Origin: an uncultured Algibacter sp.
GTDB taxonomy: Bacteria > Bacteroidota > Bacteroidia > Flavobacteriales > Flavobacteriaceae
Assembly: GCF_947490405.1 (NCBI RefSeq)
Contig: NZ_CANLGU010000005.1
Location: 186,001-250,000, forward strand
Direction of reading: 5' to 3'
DNA: 64,000 nt
A program made the translations under genes and the position numbers. Positions 17,025 through 25,961 of the stretch are shown piece after piece. How positions within the stretch are numbered: position 1 is the stretch's first letter; every line of letters starts with the position of its first letter. Below the pieces are notes generated by a model that was given only the letters and a program-made list of their open reading frames with translations, had not been told where the DNA came from and ran no database searches.

Positions 17025-17820
17025 AAGCCATAATACTTGACCAATGCTTATCATCTTTCCAAGCATTAAAACCTTGCCCCTTTAAGATGTTGATATAAGT
17101 ATTAATGTCTTCGCTTTCATCTAAGTGCATTTCAATATTTATTGCTTTAACATATTGCAGCCATCGTAAATCGTCTTGCTCTAAAATAGCTTCTTCAGCA
17201 CCTTCAATATCCATTTTTACATAATCAATATGTGTTAGATTATAAGTCTCTATAATGCTTTGGATGGTTGTACTTTGAATCGTTACTTTTTTGCCAGAAT
17301 CATTATTTTCTTTAATGGAATATGCATCAAAATCAGAATCTGCATTATAGCTTACCGTAGTATTTTCTTTCCAAATAGCTTGATTGTGTATATGTACGTT
17401 TTTATAAAATTTGGTATTGTTTTTAGCTAATAAATAATTATTTGTATTCATTTCATAGCCATAAATAGTACTATTTGGATATAACTGTTTTAAATGCACT
17501 ACGGTTAAACCAATATTGCTTCCTAAATCCAAAATTATAGGGCTATCAGGTAGTGTAACTTTTTGGGGTGGTAAGTGGTATTTATCTGCAAACACATAGC
17601 CTACAACTTCTTTATCAATAAAATTCTTTCTAATTTTTATAGGATGTTCTAAACCTTTAAGATACAATTTCAAAAATCCTTTTTTAGGGTTATCCCGTTC
17701 TATTTTTGAAAGTTTAATTCTATCAATAGTAGTGTAAAGTGGGTGTGGTTGAGTAAACACTCTTACTTTACGATATTGCTTTTTAATTGAGTTATAAACC
17801 TTTTTTAGCATTATTGACAA
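17011..17820 (-). CDS. FkbM-family SAM-dependent methyltransferase
   Basis: The 269-residue protein has motif I in ILDLGSNIGLTVVHLKQLYP (around 93-112), an acidic loop GYEMNTNN, and the FkbM hallmark HIDYVKMDIEGAEEAIL (about 197-213). The family methylates sugars or small molecules in polysaccharide or natural-product pathways. A glycosyltransferase gene lies 56 bases upstream in the same orientation, which supports modification of a surface glycan. The 3' end overlaps the sirtuin gene tail to tail. Confidence 0.88.
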   Translation of the reverse strand: MSIMLKKVYNSIKKQYRKVRVFTQPHPLYTTIDRIKLSKIERDNPKKGFLKLYLKGLEHPIKIRKNFIDKEVVGYVFADKYHLPPQKVTLPDSPIILDLGSNIGLTVVHLKQLYPNSTIYGYEMNTNNYLLAKNNTKFYKNVHIHNQAIWKENTTVSYNADSDFDAYSIKENNDSGKKVTIQSTTIQSIIETYNLTHIDYVKMDIEGAEEAILEQDDLRWLQYVKAINIEMHLDESEDINTYINILKGQGFNAWKDDKHWSSIMAFKKD

Positions 17821-17876
17821 ACTATATTTATTGAACGAATGTAGATTGATTATTTAACAAAATCAAGTTTAACAAC

Positions 17877-19115
17877 TTATTCATTTTTATTCTTTTCGGC
17901 AATCCATTTACTCATAAATTTTGTACTCTGCATGGATTGATGCTGTAACATTTGTCCTGTAAAGTTATGGAATCTATGACTTTTAAGATCTTTAGAAATA
18001 TCATTTATAGTACTCGTAAATGTGTTTTGATGCACTTTTTTATTAAACCGCTTGTTAATAACATCAAATCCTTTTTGTTGCTTTAAGTTCCATAAAGTTT
18101 CATCTTTATATAACTCAATAGCTTTATTAGCAAATAATTCTGGAGTGTTTTCTTCAAAGCCATTTATTTCTAAATCACCGTACATACCTTCTGCCCCAAC
18201 AGCTGTTGTTACACAAGGCACTCCGTTTTTCATAGCATCAACTAGTTTTCCTTTTAAACCAGCTCCAAATCGAATTGGTGCTAAACAAACTTTAGCTTTT
18301 TGCATCACATCGTTTACATCTTCAGCAAAACCCTTTACAAAAAAACCTTGCTTTTCATTATGCAATTGATTTGCTTTCTGAGATACATATGCGCCATAAA
18401 TATGCAATTCTGCTTTTGGCAACTGCTTTCTAATTAAAGGCCAAATAGTTTCTTTTAAATATATAACAGCATTGTAATTAGGCTCATGTAAAAAATTCCC
18501 TATCGTTATAAAATGATTTCGATCTTTAAATTCTAAAAGGTTCACAATTTCATTTTCAGAAATTGGATCAATCATAAAAGGTAAATAAACTAATAAACTC
18601 CTATCAACATTAAAATCATGCTGCAATATTTCCATTTCAGCTTCAGAAATAATCAAACTTAAATCACATCTGTAAATACTTGCTATTTCACGCTTAGCTG
18701 TATCGTTAAATAAATATGCTTTATCAAATGGCTTGCTATCTTTAAACGCTTGTAGCCTACCTTTTCTCAAACCATGCAAGTCTTCAGTATCTAAAATACG
18801 CAATGCATTGGGACATTGTTCCGCAACGCGCCACCCAAATTGTTCCTCCATCATAAAACGGTCAAATAAAACGACACTTGGATTTAATTCTGCAACAAAA
18901 TCATCAAAAGACGTATGATTTAATTGGATGGAAGTTTGAGCTACCCCAATACTTTCAAGATTAAAGGCATTGTTACTTTTAGCACAAGGGCTAGCAAATG
19001 TTATATTATAATTTTGAGATTGTAAAGCCTCAATTAATTGCATCATTCTACTACCAGCAGCAGAACTTTTTGGTTCTGGCCATACAAAACCAATAATTAG
19101 AAGATGCTTTCTCAT
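17877..19115 (-). CDS. GT4-type glycosyltransferase
   Basis: The 412-residue protein has an N-terminal Rossmann half (LLIIGFVWPEPKSSAAGSRM, a glycine/serine-rich acceptor loop) and a C-terminal GT-B half with LHIYGAY, VKGFAEDVNDVMQKAKVCLAP and the donor-site stretch FGAGLKGKLVDAMKNG, where GT4 enzymes carry the E-x7-E region. It is likely cytoplasmic and acts on a surface polysaccharide or glycoprotein. It pairs with the FkbM gene downstream. Donor and acceptor are unknown. Confidence 0.85.
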   Translation of the reverse strand: MRKHLLIIGFVWPEPKSSAAGSRMMQLIEALQSQNYNITFASPCAKSNNAFNLESIGVAQTSIQLNHTSFDDFVAELNPSVVLFDRFMMEEQFGWRVAEQCPNALRILDTEDLHGLRKGRLQAFKDSKPFDKAYLFNDTAKREIASIYRCDLSLIISEAEMEILQHDFNVDRSLLVYLPFMIDPISENEIVNLLEFKDRNHFITIGNFLHEPNYNAVIYLKETIWPLIRKQLPKAELHIYGAYVSQKANQLHNEKQGFFVKGFAEDVNDVMQKAKVCLAPIRFGAGLKGKLVDAMKNGVPCVTTAVGAEGMYGDLEINGFEENTPELFANKAIELYKDETLWNLKQQKGFDVINKRFNKKVHQNTFTSTINDISKDLKSHRFHNFTGQMLQHQSMQSTKFMSKWIAEKNKNE

Positions 19116-19139
19116 TAGATTATTTATCTTAATAGGTAC

Positions 19140-19616
19140 CTATTCTGGCTTTGGTTCTAAACCAAATTTAATACGTACAAGTTTTGCCCAATCTATAACA
19201 GCTTTTATTTGGTCCGCTGTTAATTTTGCATCACCATGTGTCCATGTATAAGAACTTAGAGGCATCTCACCTTCTTCTACTTCTTCAATCAATTCTTCAA
19301 ACTTATGGTCTTTACGTTTTATAGAGTTTCCTTCCCATGTAGAAACATTAAAATGCTCTTTCCCTTCTTCAATATGGCTATTCAACCAGTAGTTTACAGG
19401 TGTAATATTGTTATACCAAGGATAACGAGTTACATCACTATGGCAATCAAAACAGGTTTCTTTTAAAATAACTTTCACCTCTTCTGGAGGATTCGTTTCT
19501 TTCATAAAAGCTTCAATTGAAGCGATATCGCCTTCATTTTTTTCTGGCCCAAAAAATTGAGCAATTACCAATGCGATTAGTAATATTATCAGTATTTTTT
19601 TTATTATTTTCATCAT
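19140..19616 (-). CDS. Membrane-anchored haem-binding domain protein
   Basis: The 158-residue protein has an N-terminal hydrophobic anchor (about 4-22), and the body contains a c-type haem motif CFDCH (about 54-58) within ETCFDCHSDVTRYPWYNNI, the signature of the Haem_bd family found widely in Bacteroidota. A Met in GEMPLSSY may be an axial ligand. It probably faces the periplasm. It lies 24 bases upstream of the glycosyltransferase in the same orientation but is not obviously related in function. Confidence 0.85.
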   Translation of the reverse strand: MMKIIKKILIILLIALVIAQFFGPEKNEGDIASIEAFMKETNPPEEVKVILKETCFDCHSDVTRYPWYNNITPVNYWLNSHIEEGKEHFNVSTWEGNSIKRKDHKFEELIEEVEEGEMPLSSYTWTHGDAKLTADQIKAVIDWAKLVRIKFGLEPKPE

Positions 19617-19650
19617 ATCATTTTTGAGTTTTTAAAAATAAGAAAACCTT

Positions 19651-20229
19651 TTGACTACCAAGCAACTCTATACCGAATTAAATTACGTAAACCATTCTAG
19701 AGAGAAACGGCTGTTTTATGCGCAAATGATGCAAAAGCACCCTGAATTAGTTCCTAATCTTTTAGATATTTTATTTAGAGTAGATGATAAAATATCGCCA
19801 CGGGCAGCTTGGGTTTTTGAGTTTATGTGCAGTGCCAATATAAATGCTGTAATACCTTATCTAGACTTATTTACTAAAAACATGCATAAAGTACATTTAG
19901 ATTCTGCAGTAAGACCTGTGGCTAAAATTTGTGAACTAATAACCATGGCGTACTCAAATAAAGAAGAAAACAAAATTAAAACGGCTTTAACTAAAACGCA
20001 TAAAGAACGGATTATAGAAAACTGTTTTGATTACATGATTAATGATGAAAAAGTAGCCCCCAAAGCATACTCTATGACTACGCTATTTTTTCTTGGTAAA
20101 GAATATGATTGGGTATATCCAGAATTAACTCGAATTTTAGAAGATGACTTTTCTAAACAAAGCGCAGCTTTTAAAGCTAGAGCTAGACATATTTTAAAAA
20201 AAATAAAAAAAGCATCTTCAAAAAACTAA
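19651..20229 (+). CDS. Conserved helical (HEAT-like) protein upstream of purB
   Basis: The 192-residue soluble protein starts TTG at 19651, followed by ACTACCAAG. It is predicted mainly alpha-helical, with paired helices like HEAT repeats (ELVPNLLDILFRVDDKISPRAAWVFEFMC) and a Lys-rich C-terminus. No catalytic motif is seen. It sits 74 bases ahead of purB and in front of its promoter. I recognise it only as a conserved flavobacterial protein often beside purB. Confidence 0.75.
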   Translation: MTTKQLYTELNYVNHSREKRLFYAQMMQKHPELVPNLLDILFRVDDKISPRAAWVFEFMCSANINAVIPYLDLFTKNMHKVHLDSAVRPVAKICELITMAYSNKEENKIKTALTKTHKERIIENCFDYMINDEKVAPKAYSMTTLFFLGKEYDWVYPELTRILEDDFSKQSAAFKARARHILKKIKKASSKN

Positions 20230-20270
20230 AAACTTCAAGCTTCATACTTCCGTCTTCGGTCTTAAAAACA

Positions 20271-20278
20271 TATCTTTG
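20271..20278 (+). promoter_or_regulatory. -7 promoter box TATCTTTG of purB
   Basis: TATCTTTGCAAC fits the TAnnTTTG consensus. The implied leader before ATG 20304 is about 20 bases. Confidence 0.55.
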
Positions 20279-20303
20279 CAACTTCAAAAAATCAAACAAA
20301 ATT

Positions 20304-21647
20304 ATGTCGTTATCAGCATTAAATGCCATCTCTCCAATTGATGGACGCTACAGAAATAAAGTTAGTGAACTAGCACCATATTTTTCTGAAGAAGCTTTAA
20401 TAAAATATCGTGTTTTAGTTGAAATAGAATATTTTATTGCACTTTGTGAAATTCCGTTACCACAACTTAAATCAGTAGATAATGCCATTTTTGATGATTT
20501 AAGAGCTATCTACAAAGATTTTTCTGCTGAAGATGCAACTGCTATCAAGAAAATTGAAAGTGTTACTAACCATGATGTGAAAGCTGTAGAATACTTTATA
20601 AAAGAGCGGTTTGATGCCTTAGGATTATCTGAGTATAAAGAGTTTATCCATTTTGGATTAACCTCTCAAGATATAAACAACACCGCTATCCCTTTGAGTA
20701 TCAAAGAAGCGATGAACGCTGTTTATGTTCCTGAATATTTTAATGTTTTAGAAAAACTTAAAAGTTTATCTAAAGATTGGAGTGCCATTTCTATGCTGGC
20801 TAGAACACACGGACAACCAGCATCTCCAACAAGACTTGGTAAAGAAATTCAAGTTTTTGTAGTGCGTTTAGAAGAGCAATTTAACTTACTGAATGATATT
20901 CCTAGTGCTGCCAAATTTGGTGGAGCAACTGGTAATTTTAATGCACACCATGTAGCGTATCCAGATATTGACTGGAAAGCTTTTGGAAGCCAATTTGTAC
21001 AAGAGAAATTAGGTTTACAACACTCTTTTCCAACAACTCAGATTGAGCATTACGACCATATGGCGGCTTTATTTGATACCTTGAAACGTATTAACACCAT
21101 AATTCTAGATTTAGATAGAGATATCTGGACCTATGTATCTATGGATTATTTTAAACAAAAAATTAAAGCTGGTGAAGTTGGAAGTTCTGCAATGCCACAT
21201 AAAGTAAATCCGATTGATTTTGAAAATTCTGAAGGAAACTTAGGTATTGCCAATGCCGTTTTCGAACACTTATCTGCTAAATTACCAGTTTCAAGATTAC
21301 AACGCGATTTAACAGATAGTACTGTACTACGAAACGTGGGTGTACCTTTTGGACACACGCTAGTTGGTTTTAAATCTACTTTAAAAGGATTAGATAAATT
21401 ATTACTTAACGAAAGTAAATTTGCTGAAGACTTAGAAAATAATTGGGCGGTTGTAGCAGAAGCTATTCAAACTATTTTAAGAAGAGAAGCATATCCCAAT
21501 CCTTATGAAGCTCTAAAAGGCTTAACACGAACCAATTCTGTAATAAATCAAGATTCGATTTCTAACTTTATAGATACTTTAGAGGTCTCAGATACAATAA
21601 AACAGGAATTAAAACGTATTACTCCAAGTAACTATACTGGAATATAA
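20304..21647 (+). CDS. purB: Adenylosuccinate lyase
   Basis: The 447-residue protein of the fumarase/aspartase superfamily has the signature GSSAMPHKVNP at 293-303, whose loop carries the catalytic Ser. An earlier TSQDINNTA and RTHGQPASPT supply the other conserved regions. It cleaves SAICAR and adenylosuccinate to release fumarate in purine synthesis. Length and motifs match the E. coli-type enzyme. A small membrane protein gene follows after 6 bases. Confidence 0.97.
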   Translation: MSLSALNAISPIDGRYRNKVSELAPYFSEEALIKYRVLVEIEYFIALCEIPLPQLKSVDNAIFDDLRAIYKDFSAEDATAIKKIESVTNHDVKAVEYFIKERFDALGLSEYKEFIHFGLTSQDINNTAIPLSIKEAMNAVYVPEYFNVLEKLKSLSKDWSAISMLARTHGQPASPTRLGKEIQVFVVRLEEQFNLLNDIPSAAKFGGATGNFNAHHVAYPDIDWKAFGSQFVQEKLGLQHSFPTTQIEHYDHMAALFDTLKRINTIILDLDRDIWTYVSMDYFKQKIKAGEVGSSAMPHKVNPIDFENSEGNLGIANAVFEHLSAKLPVSRLQRDLTDSTVLRNVGVPFGHTLVGFKSTLKGLDKLLLNESKFAEDLENNWAVVAEAIQTILRREAYPNPYEALKGLTRTNSVINQDSISNFIDTLEVSDTIKQELKRITPSNYTGI

Positions 21648-21653
21648 TAATTT

Positions 21654-21851
21654 ATGTTAAACGACAAACAATCCTTAGCGCTTACTGGAGTTATGGTAGG
21701 TGGCATATTTGTTTTTGGAATCCTAGATATCCTAGATAATTTTGTGGTTTTAACACTTCTTACCATTATATTTTTCGCAGTTGTCATTAACATCTTTTAT
21801 TCTAAGTATAAGTCTAAAGATTCAACTCCAGAACAGAACACCTCTAAATAA
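21654..21851 (+). CDS. Small two-helix membrane protein
   Basis: The 65-residue protein has two hydrophobic segments (about 10-27 and 30-48) and a polar Lys/Ser-rich C-terminal tail. It begins 6 bases after purB and ends just before a bidirectional terminator, so it is co-transcribed with purB. No known motif; function unknown. Confidence 0.7.
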   Translation: MLNDKQSLALTGVMVGGIFVFGILDILDNFVVLTLLTIIFFAVVINIFYSKYKSKDSTPEQNTSK

Positions 21852-21900
21852 TAAAGTTTTCTTTTTAAGTAAACTTTATACACTTAAAAAAATAATATAA

Positions 21901-21932
21901 AAAAACCCTAGATGTAAAATCTAGGGTTTTTC
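21901..21932. terminator. Bidirectional intrinsic terminator
   Basis: AAAAACCCTAGAT and ATCTAGGGTTTTT form a long stem with a short loop. It lies between the convergent purB operon and the DUF4252 operon, serving both. Confidence 0.85.
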
Positions 21933-21953
21933 AACATTAACATAATTACTATA

Positions 21954-22496
21954 TTATTTAAAGAAATTCATAATATCTTCTATTTGACCCTCTTCTACAT
22001 TTGCTTTTTGCAATGCATTAATTAAAGTAACCATTTTTTCAGGGTTCATATCATCACCCAAAATCCTTACAATCCCGAAGCCCGTATCTTTAGCATTTCC
22101 AAATACTACAACCTCATCTGCTTCATCGTCATCCCCAATATACTTTACTGATATTTTGTTACCTCTATCACTAAATTCCATTAAATCATTGTATTTACTA
22201 TCACTTAAAATAGTTTTTACTTTGGCTATTTCAGCTTTGTAAGTTTCAGTATCTGTTTCACTAGCTTTATAGCCTAAAAAATTTAATTTACTTACAGATT
22301 CATAAGCTTCTTTCTGTGCTTCTGTAAATTCAGATTTATCAATTTCTATCATAGAAAGTGGTAAATCCTGAGATATAAAATTTTTAGCCTCTTGATTATC
22401 TACATAGTAGCTCTGTAGGCTAACATCATTACCGCAGCTAGTTAAAATAACTGCGGTAAATAAAGTATATACTAGATATTTGATTGTTCGTTGCAT
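21954..22496 (-). CDS. DUF4252 lipoprotein
   Basis: The 180-residue protein has a lipoprotein signal (LFTAVILTSCGND, Cys near 21). The body resembles the DUF4252 protein encoded just upstream in the same operon (for example a KVKTILSDSKYNDLMEFSDRGNK stretch and a final ..ALQKANVEEGQIEDIMNFFK). Its role is not known. It is the last gene of a sigma factor operon, suggesting an envelope-stress or surface response. Confidence 0.8.
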   Translation of the reverse strand: MQRTIKYLVYTLFTAVILTSCGNDVSLQSYYVDNQEAKNFISQDLPLSMIEIDKSEFTEAQKEAYESVSKLNFLGYKASETDTETYKAEIAKVKTILSDSKYNDLMEFSDRGNKISVKYIGDDDEADEVVVFGNAKDTGFGIVRILGDDMNPEKMVTLINALQKANVEEGQIEDIMNFFK

Positions 22497-22513
22497 TGAT
22501 TGATGTTTTATTT

Positions 22514-23074
22514 TTATTTATCCTTTTCTAAGTGCTTACCACCAGGGATATTCATTTTATCTGTAAGTTTAGAAATTTCATTAAGATCTATGTCACCTGT
22601 CATAGACACAACAACAGTTTCGATTTTACGTTCTTTTCCGTTAATTTCAATCTTATCATCCATCATTTTATCAATACCATTTACAAAAATTAAAAGTTCC
22701 TTTACATGGTCTGCATCCTTTCCTTCTTTTACGTAAAACTTCACCTCTGTGCCATCATCTTTAACTTCCATTAATTCTTCCAAACCTCCAGAACGAGATT
22801 TAACCCATTTAGAAACATCAGCAGAAATGGCCTTGTTATCTGTTACAATAGTTTTAAAACTCGTAATACTTTTTACCATATCCATATAAGCTTTAGCTTC
22901 TGCATCTTCAACATTAATTCCCATTTTGGCAATCATTTGAAACATTTTGGGCTTTATAGAAACGTAAGTTACATCTGGGTTTTCACTATACTTTTCAAAA
23001 ATATTCTTTTGTGCCATTCCCGTTAATGGTAATAACATAATGGCCATTACTAGTACTATAAATTTATTTTTCAT
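22514..23074 (-). CDS. DUF4252 exported protein
   Basis: From ATG at 23074 the protein is 186 residues with signal peptide MKNKFIVLVMAIMLLPLTGMAQ. A start 33 bases upstream (23107) is possible but would add residues before the signal. The mature part carries the DUF4252 pattern (YVSIKPKMFQMIAKMGINVED, SKWVKSRSGGLEELMEVKDD). Periplasmic or outer-membrane associated. It is a paralogue of the following lipoprotein gene. Confidence 0.82.
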   Translation of the reverse strand: MKNKFIVLVMAIMLLPLTGMAQKNIFEKYSENPDVTYVSIKPKMFQMIAKMGINVEDAEAKAYMDMVKSITSFKTIVTDNKAISADVSKWVKSRSGGLEELMEVKDDGTEVKFYVKEGKDADHVKELLIFVNGIDKMMDDKIEINGKERKIETVVVSMTGDIDLNEISKLTDKMNIPGGKHLEKDK

Positions 23075-23144
23075 TGTTCTTGTTATTAAATTATTTGAAT
23101 TTTTCATTGTTTTTTAATTGATACTGAAACAAGTTCAGCACATA

Positions 23145-23618
23145 TTAGTTTTTAAAAATTATACGTGTTGTATTTTCAATTTCGTTAAGATACCCTAAGG
23201 TAGAAGTGCCTTTATTCACTTCATTAAGATAGCTAACCGTTGATGCGCCTTTGTTGAATTTTGAAGAAATCATTTCCATAGATTTCGAAAACTCATTAAA
23301 AGCTAATTGCGGATCTTCATAAGTACCTAAATCATTATTACTTATAGAATTTCCATAATAGAAACCAAACATAAGAACCGCTACAGCTGCGACAGAAATC
23401 CATTTGTAATTAAAAATTGTCTTAGTTTTTAATGGAACGTCTTTAGTGAATCGCTCTTGTTGGTTTCCCAAAAAATACGCAAACATAGGTTTATACATTT
23501 CTAAATGTGGCGCCACAGTGTCACTTGCAAAATAGTTTTTTAACACTTGCTCCTCTTTCAGGCTTGTTTCTCCGTTTTCGTACTTCTCAAGTAATTTTTC
23601 TATATTATTTAATACCAT
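23145..23618 (-). CDS. Putative anti-sigma / regulatory membrane protein
   Basis: The 157-residue protein has a cytoplasmic N-terminal helix region (EKLLEKYENGETSLKEEQVLKNYF, a shape typical of anti-sigma N-termini), one membrane segment (about 72-88) and a short periplasmic tail. The tail contains two 13-residue tandem copies, KGASTVSYLNEVN and KGTSTLGYLNEIE. Its start overlaps the sigma gene by 14 bases, as expected for a translationally coupled anti-sigma. The assignment rests on context and topology. Confidence 0.7.
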   Translation of the reverse strand: MVLNNIEKLLEKYENGETSLKEEQVLKNYFASDTVAPHLEMYKPMFAYFLGNQQERFTKDVPLKTKTIFNYKWISVAAVAVLMFGFYYGNSISNNDLGTYEDPQLAFNEFSKSMEMISSKFNKGASTVSYLNEVNKGTSTLGYLNEIENTTRIIFKN

Positions 23619-24114
23619 AATTATGTGTATTAGTTAATTTTTCTCGTATTGTTTTTCTTGCTCTAGATAAGGCTACTCTAACCGCTGTATTATTCATTTC
23701 CAGCATTTTTGCAATCTCATCAAAATCATATTCTTCTATATCTCTAAGCTGAATTATCATTTTTTGTTGCTCTGGTAACTCCTCAATAATTTTTGCTACC
23801 CAACTCACACTATCATTTAATTCAACTTGCTTTTGTAATGGCGTATTTTTTTCCTCGTAATTACTATGCACAATTTTCAAATTCTGTGCCTGTTTAGATT
23901 TTAACTTATCAAAACAGTAATTCTTCGTCATCGTCATCGAAAAAGCCTCCACATTTCTATACTCAGCAATTTTCTTTTTATTATTCCATAACTTCAACAA
24001 CACCTCTTGCGTAGCATCCTCAGCCTCTTCTGTAGACACCAGCAATCGCTTTGCTAAACGAAACACCTTATCCTTAAACGGCATTACAATATTTAAAAAC
24101 TCTTTCTGAGTCAT
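23605..24114 (-). CDS. ECF-type RNA polymerase sigma factor
   Basis: The 169-residue protein has region 2 (VFRLAKRLLVSTEEAEDATQEVLLKLWNN, about 15-45) and region 4 (ELPEQQKMIIQLRDIEEYDFDEIAKMLEMNNTAVRVALSRARK, about 113-155). Region 1 and 3 are absent, as in ECF sigmas. It heads an operon with a probable anti-sigma and two DUF4252 proteins, which are likely its targets or sensors. Confidence 0.9.
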   Translation of the reverse strand: MTQKEFLNIVMPFKDKVFRLAKRLLVSTEEAEDATQEVLLKLWNNKKKIAEYRNVEAFSMTMTKNYCFDKLKSKQAQNLKIVHSNYEEKNTPLQKQVELNDSVSWVAKIIEELPEQQKMIIQLRDIEEYDFDEIAKMLEMNNTAVRVALSRARKTIREKLTNTHNYGIK

Positions 24115-24222
24115 TTCTCGGTTGTATTAGTATGGTTAAAAACAGCTTAGTTACGGCTATTTATAATTACGACGACCATATATTTGTTTTGTTACAGCAT
24201 CATGTAAAAAAAATTAAAAATT

Positions 24223-24315
24223 GGGGCGTAACCCACAAGGGGTCGGGCTTTCCGTTACAAGTTTTGGCTCGATGCTCGCCTCGCCAAAAGCTATCCACTA
24301 CAATCCCTTACGCGG
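24223..24315 (+). repeat. GCGTTA-ended repeat, copy 3 (shortened core)
   Basis: It begins GGGGCGTAACCCACAAGGGG and ends CAATCCCTTACGCG. The outer ~28 bases match copies 1, 2 and 4, while the interior (GCTCGATGCTCGCCTCGCC) is unrelated. The rest of the 359-base gap 24115-24473 shows nothing recognised. Confidence 0.75.
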
Positions 24316-24473
24316 GCAAATCAGCTAAATTATGGCATAACGCCAACTACAATGTTAATTTGTTAAAGCCTTAAACTTACATTCACCGAAATTCTTAGGG
24401 TTTATTTTTTATTACACAATAATGTAAGTAAATTTAGGGTTTTAAGGACTAACCCTTGAAAAGAACATAAGCT

Positions 24474-25949
24474 ATGAAAAATTATAAAGCCCTATTTCTA
24501 TTATTCATTATTTCTCTTAATACTGTTAGTTGTTTTAAAGATAACGATGATGTAAGTGTTACCGCAAATCAAATCAATGATTTTGTTTGGAAAGGTTTAA
24601 ACCTTTTTTATTTATATAAAGATGATGTCCCAGATTTAGCTGATAATCGTTTTTCTAGTGATGACGAATATGCTTCATATCTTAATGACTTTACTTCACC
24701 TAGAGATTTATTTGAAGCGCTAAGATACCAGCCCCAAACAGTAGATAGATTTAGTAGAATTTTTGAAAATTATATCGCTTTGGAACAGCTCCTAGATGGA
24801 AATTTCACAACAAACGGTATGGAATTTCAACTTTTTAGGTTTTCTGAAACTACAACAAATAGATATGGTATTGTTACTCATGTTTTACCAAATACATCTG
24901 CTGAATTTCAAGGTGTAAAAAGGGGAGATATTTTTTATGGTGTTGATGGTGTACAACTTACAGAGTCAAACATATCCCAGCTTCTAGGTCAAAACAGTTA
25001 TATGATTAACCTAGGTTCCTATAATAACAATGGAACTCCTGAAACAACAGATGATACTGTAGAAACGACTTCAGAAACTATCGATCTAATAAAAGCACAA
25101 TATTCAGAAAATCCAATATACATCAATAACATTCTAAATATTGATAATAAACAAATAGGATATTTAATGTATAACGGATTTACTGGTACCGACCAATATA
25201 ACTCACAACTAAATGATGTTTTCGGCTCATTTAAAAGTGCAGGTATAAATGAGCTTGTTTTAGATTTACGTTACAACTCAGGAGGTTCTGTTAACAGTGC
25301 TATTCTATTATCGAGCTTAATTACTGGACAGTTTACAGGAGAAATATTTAGTACTCAGGAATGGAATTCTCAATTTCAAGAAGCTATAGAAAATGAAAAC
25401 CCTGAATTTCTTATTGATAGATTTACTGATAGATTAAACAATGCTTCAATAAATAGTTTAGAGTTATCAAAAGTATACATACTTACAACTGGTAGAAGTG
25501 CTTCTGCAAGTGAACTAGTAATAAACTCTCTAAGACCCTACATTAACGTTGTACAAATAGGTACAACTACTACAGGAAAGTATCAGGCATCAAGAATTGT
25601 ATATGATTCTCCTAACTTTAGTCGAGAAAACGCTAATGCTGGTCACACTTACGCAATGCTTCCCTTAATTTATAAATCATTGAACGCTAACGGTGTAACT
25701 GACTATTTTGATGGTTTAGAGCCAGACATAACTATAAGTGAACAAGTTAGAAATTTAGGAGTATTAGGCGATGAAAATGAGCCCTACCTTGCAGCTGCAA
25801 TTTCAGATATAACTGGAAATAGCGGAAAACTCACCCAACAAAAAGTTAGTAACACAATCCAGTTTACGAGTAGTAGTAAAGATTACATTCCTTCTGGGTT
25901 AGGTTTGTATTCTAACAAAGAATTACCAACTGGTATCATAAAACAATAA
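24474..25949 (+). CDS. S41-family (C-terminal processing-type) peptidase, lipoprotein
   Basis: The 491-residue protein begins with lipoprotein signal MKNYKALFLLFIISLNTVSC (Cys20). A PDZ-like segment follows (GIVTHVLPNTSAEFQGVKRG, about 141-160), then the protease domain with LDLRYNSGGSVNSA (about 263-276), the catalytic SASASE stretch at residues 342-347, and GTTTTGK (about 362-368). It probably degrades proteins on the outer membrane or in the periplasm. The DUF71 gene follows after 12 bases, though a functional link is not evident. Confidence 0.92.
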   Translation: MKNYKALFLLFIISLNTVSCFKDNDDVSVTANQINDFVWKGLNLFYLYKDDVPDLADNRFSSDDEYASYLNDFTSPRDLFEALRYQPQTVDRFSRIFENYIALEQLLDGNFTTNGMEFQLFRFSETTTNRYGIVTHVLPNTSAEFQGVKRGDIFYGVDGVQLTESNISQLLGQNSYMINLGSYNNNGTPETTDDTVETTSETIDLIKAQYSENPIYINNILNIDNKQIGYLMYNGFTGTDQYNSQLNDVFGSFKSAGINELVLDLRYNSGGSVNSAILLSSLITGQFTGEIFSTQEWNSQFQEAIENENPEFLIDRFTDRLNNASINSLELSKVYILTTGRSASASELVINSLRPYINVVQIGTTTTGKYQASRIVYDSPNFSRENANAGHTYAMLPLIYKSLNANGVTDYFDGLEPDITISEQVRNLGVLGDENEPYLAAAISDITGNSGKLTQQKVSNTIQFTSSSKDYIPSGLGLYSNKELPTGIIKQ

Positions 25950-25961
25950 TTTTCAATTTAT

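Noticed and set aside
24132-24374. Open frame of 80 codons on the plus strand
   Set aside because: Most of it is translated from the GCGTTA-ended repeat copy 3; no promoter, no protein-like composition.
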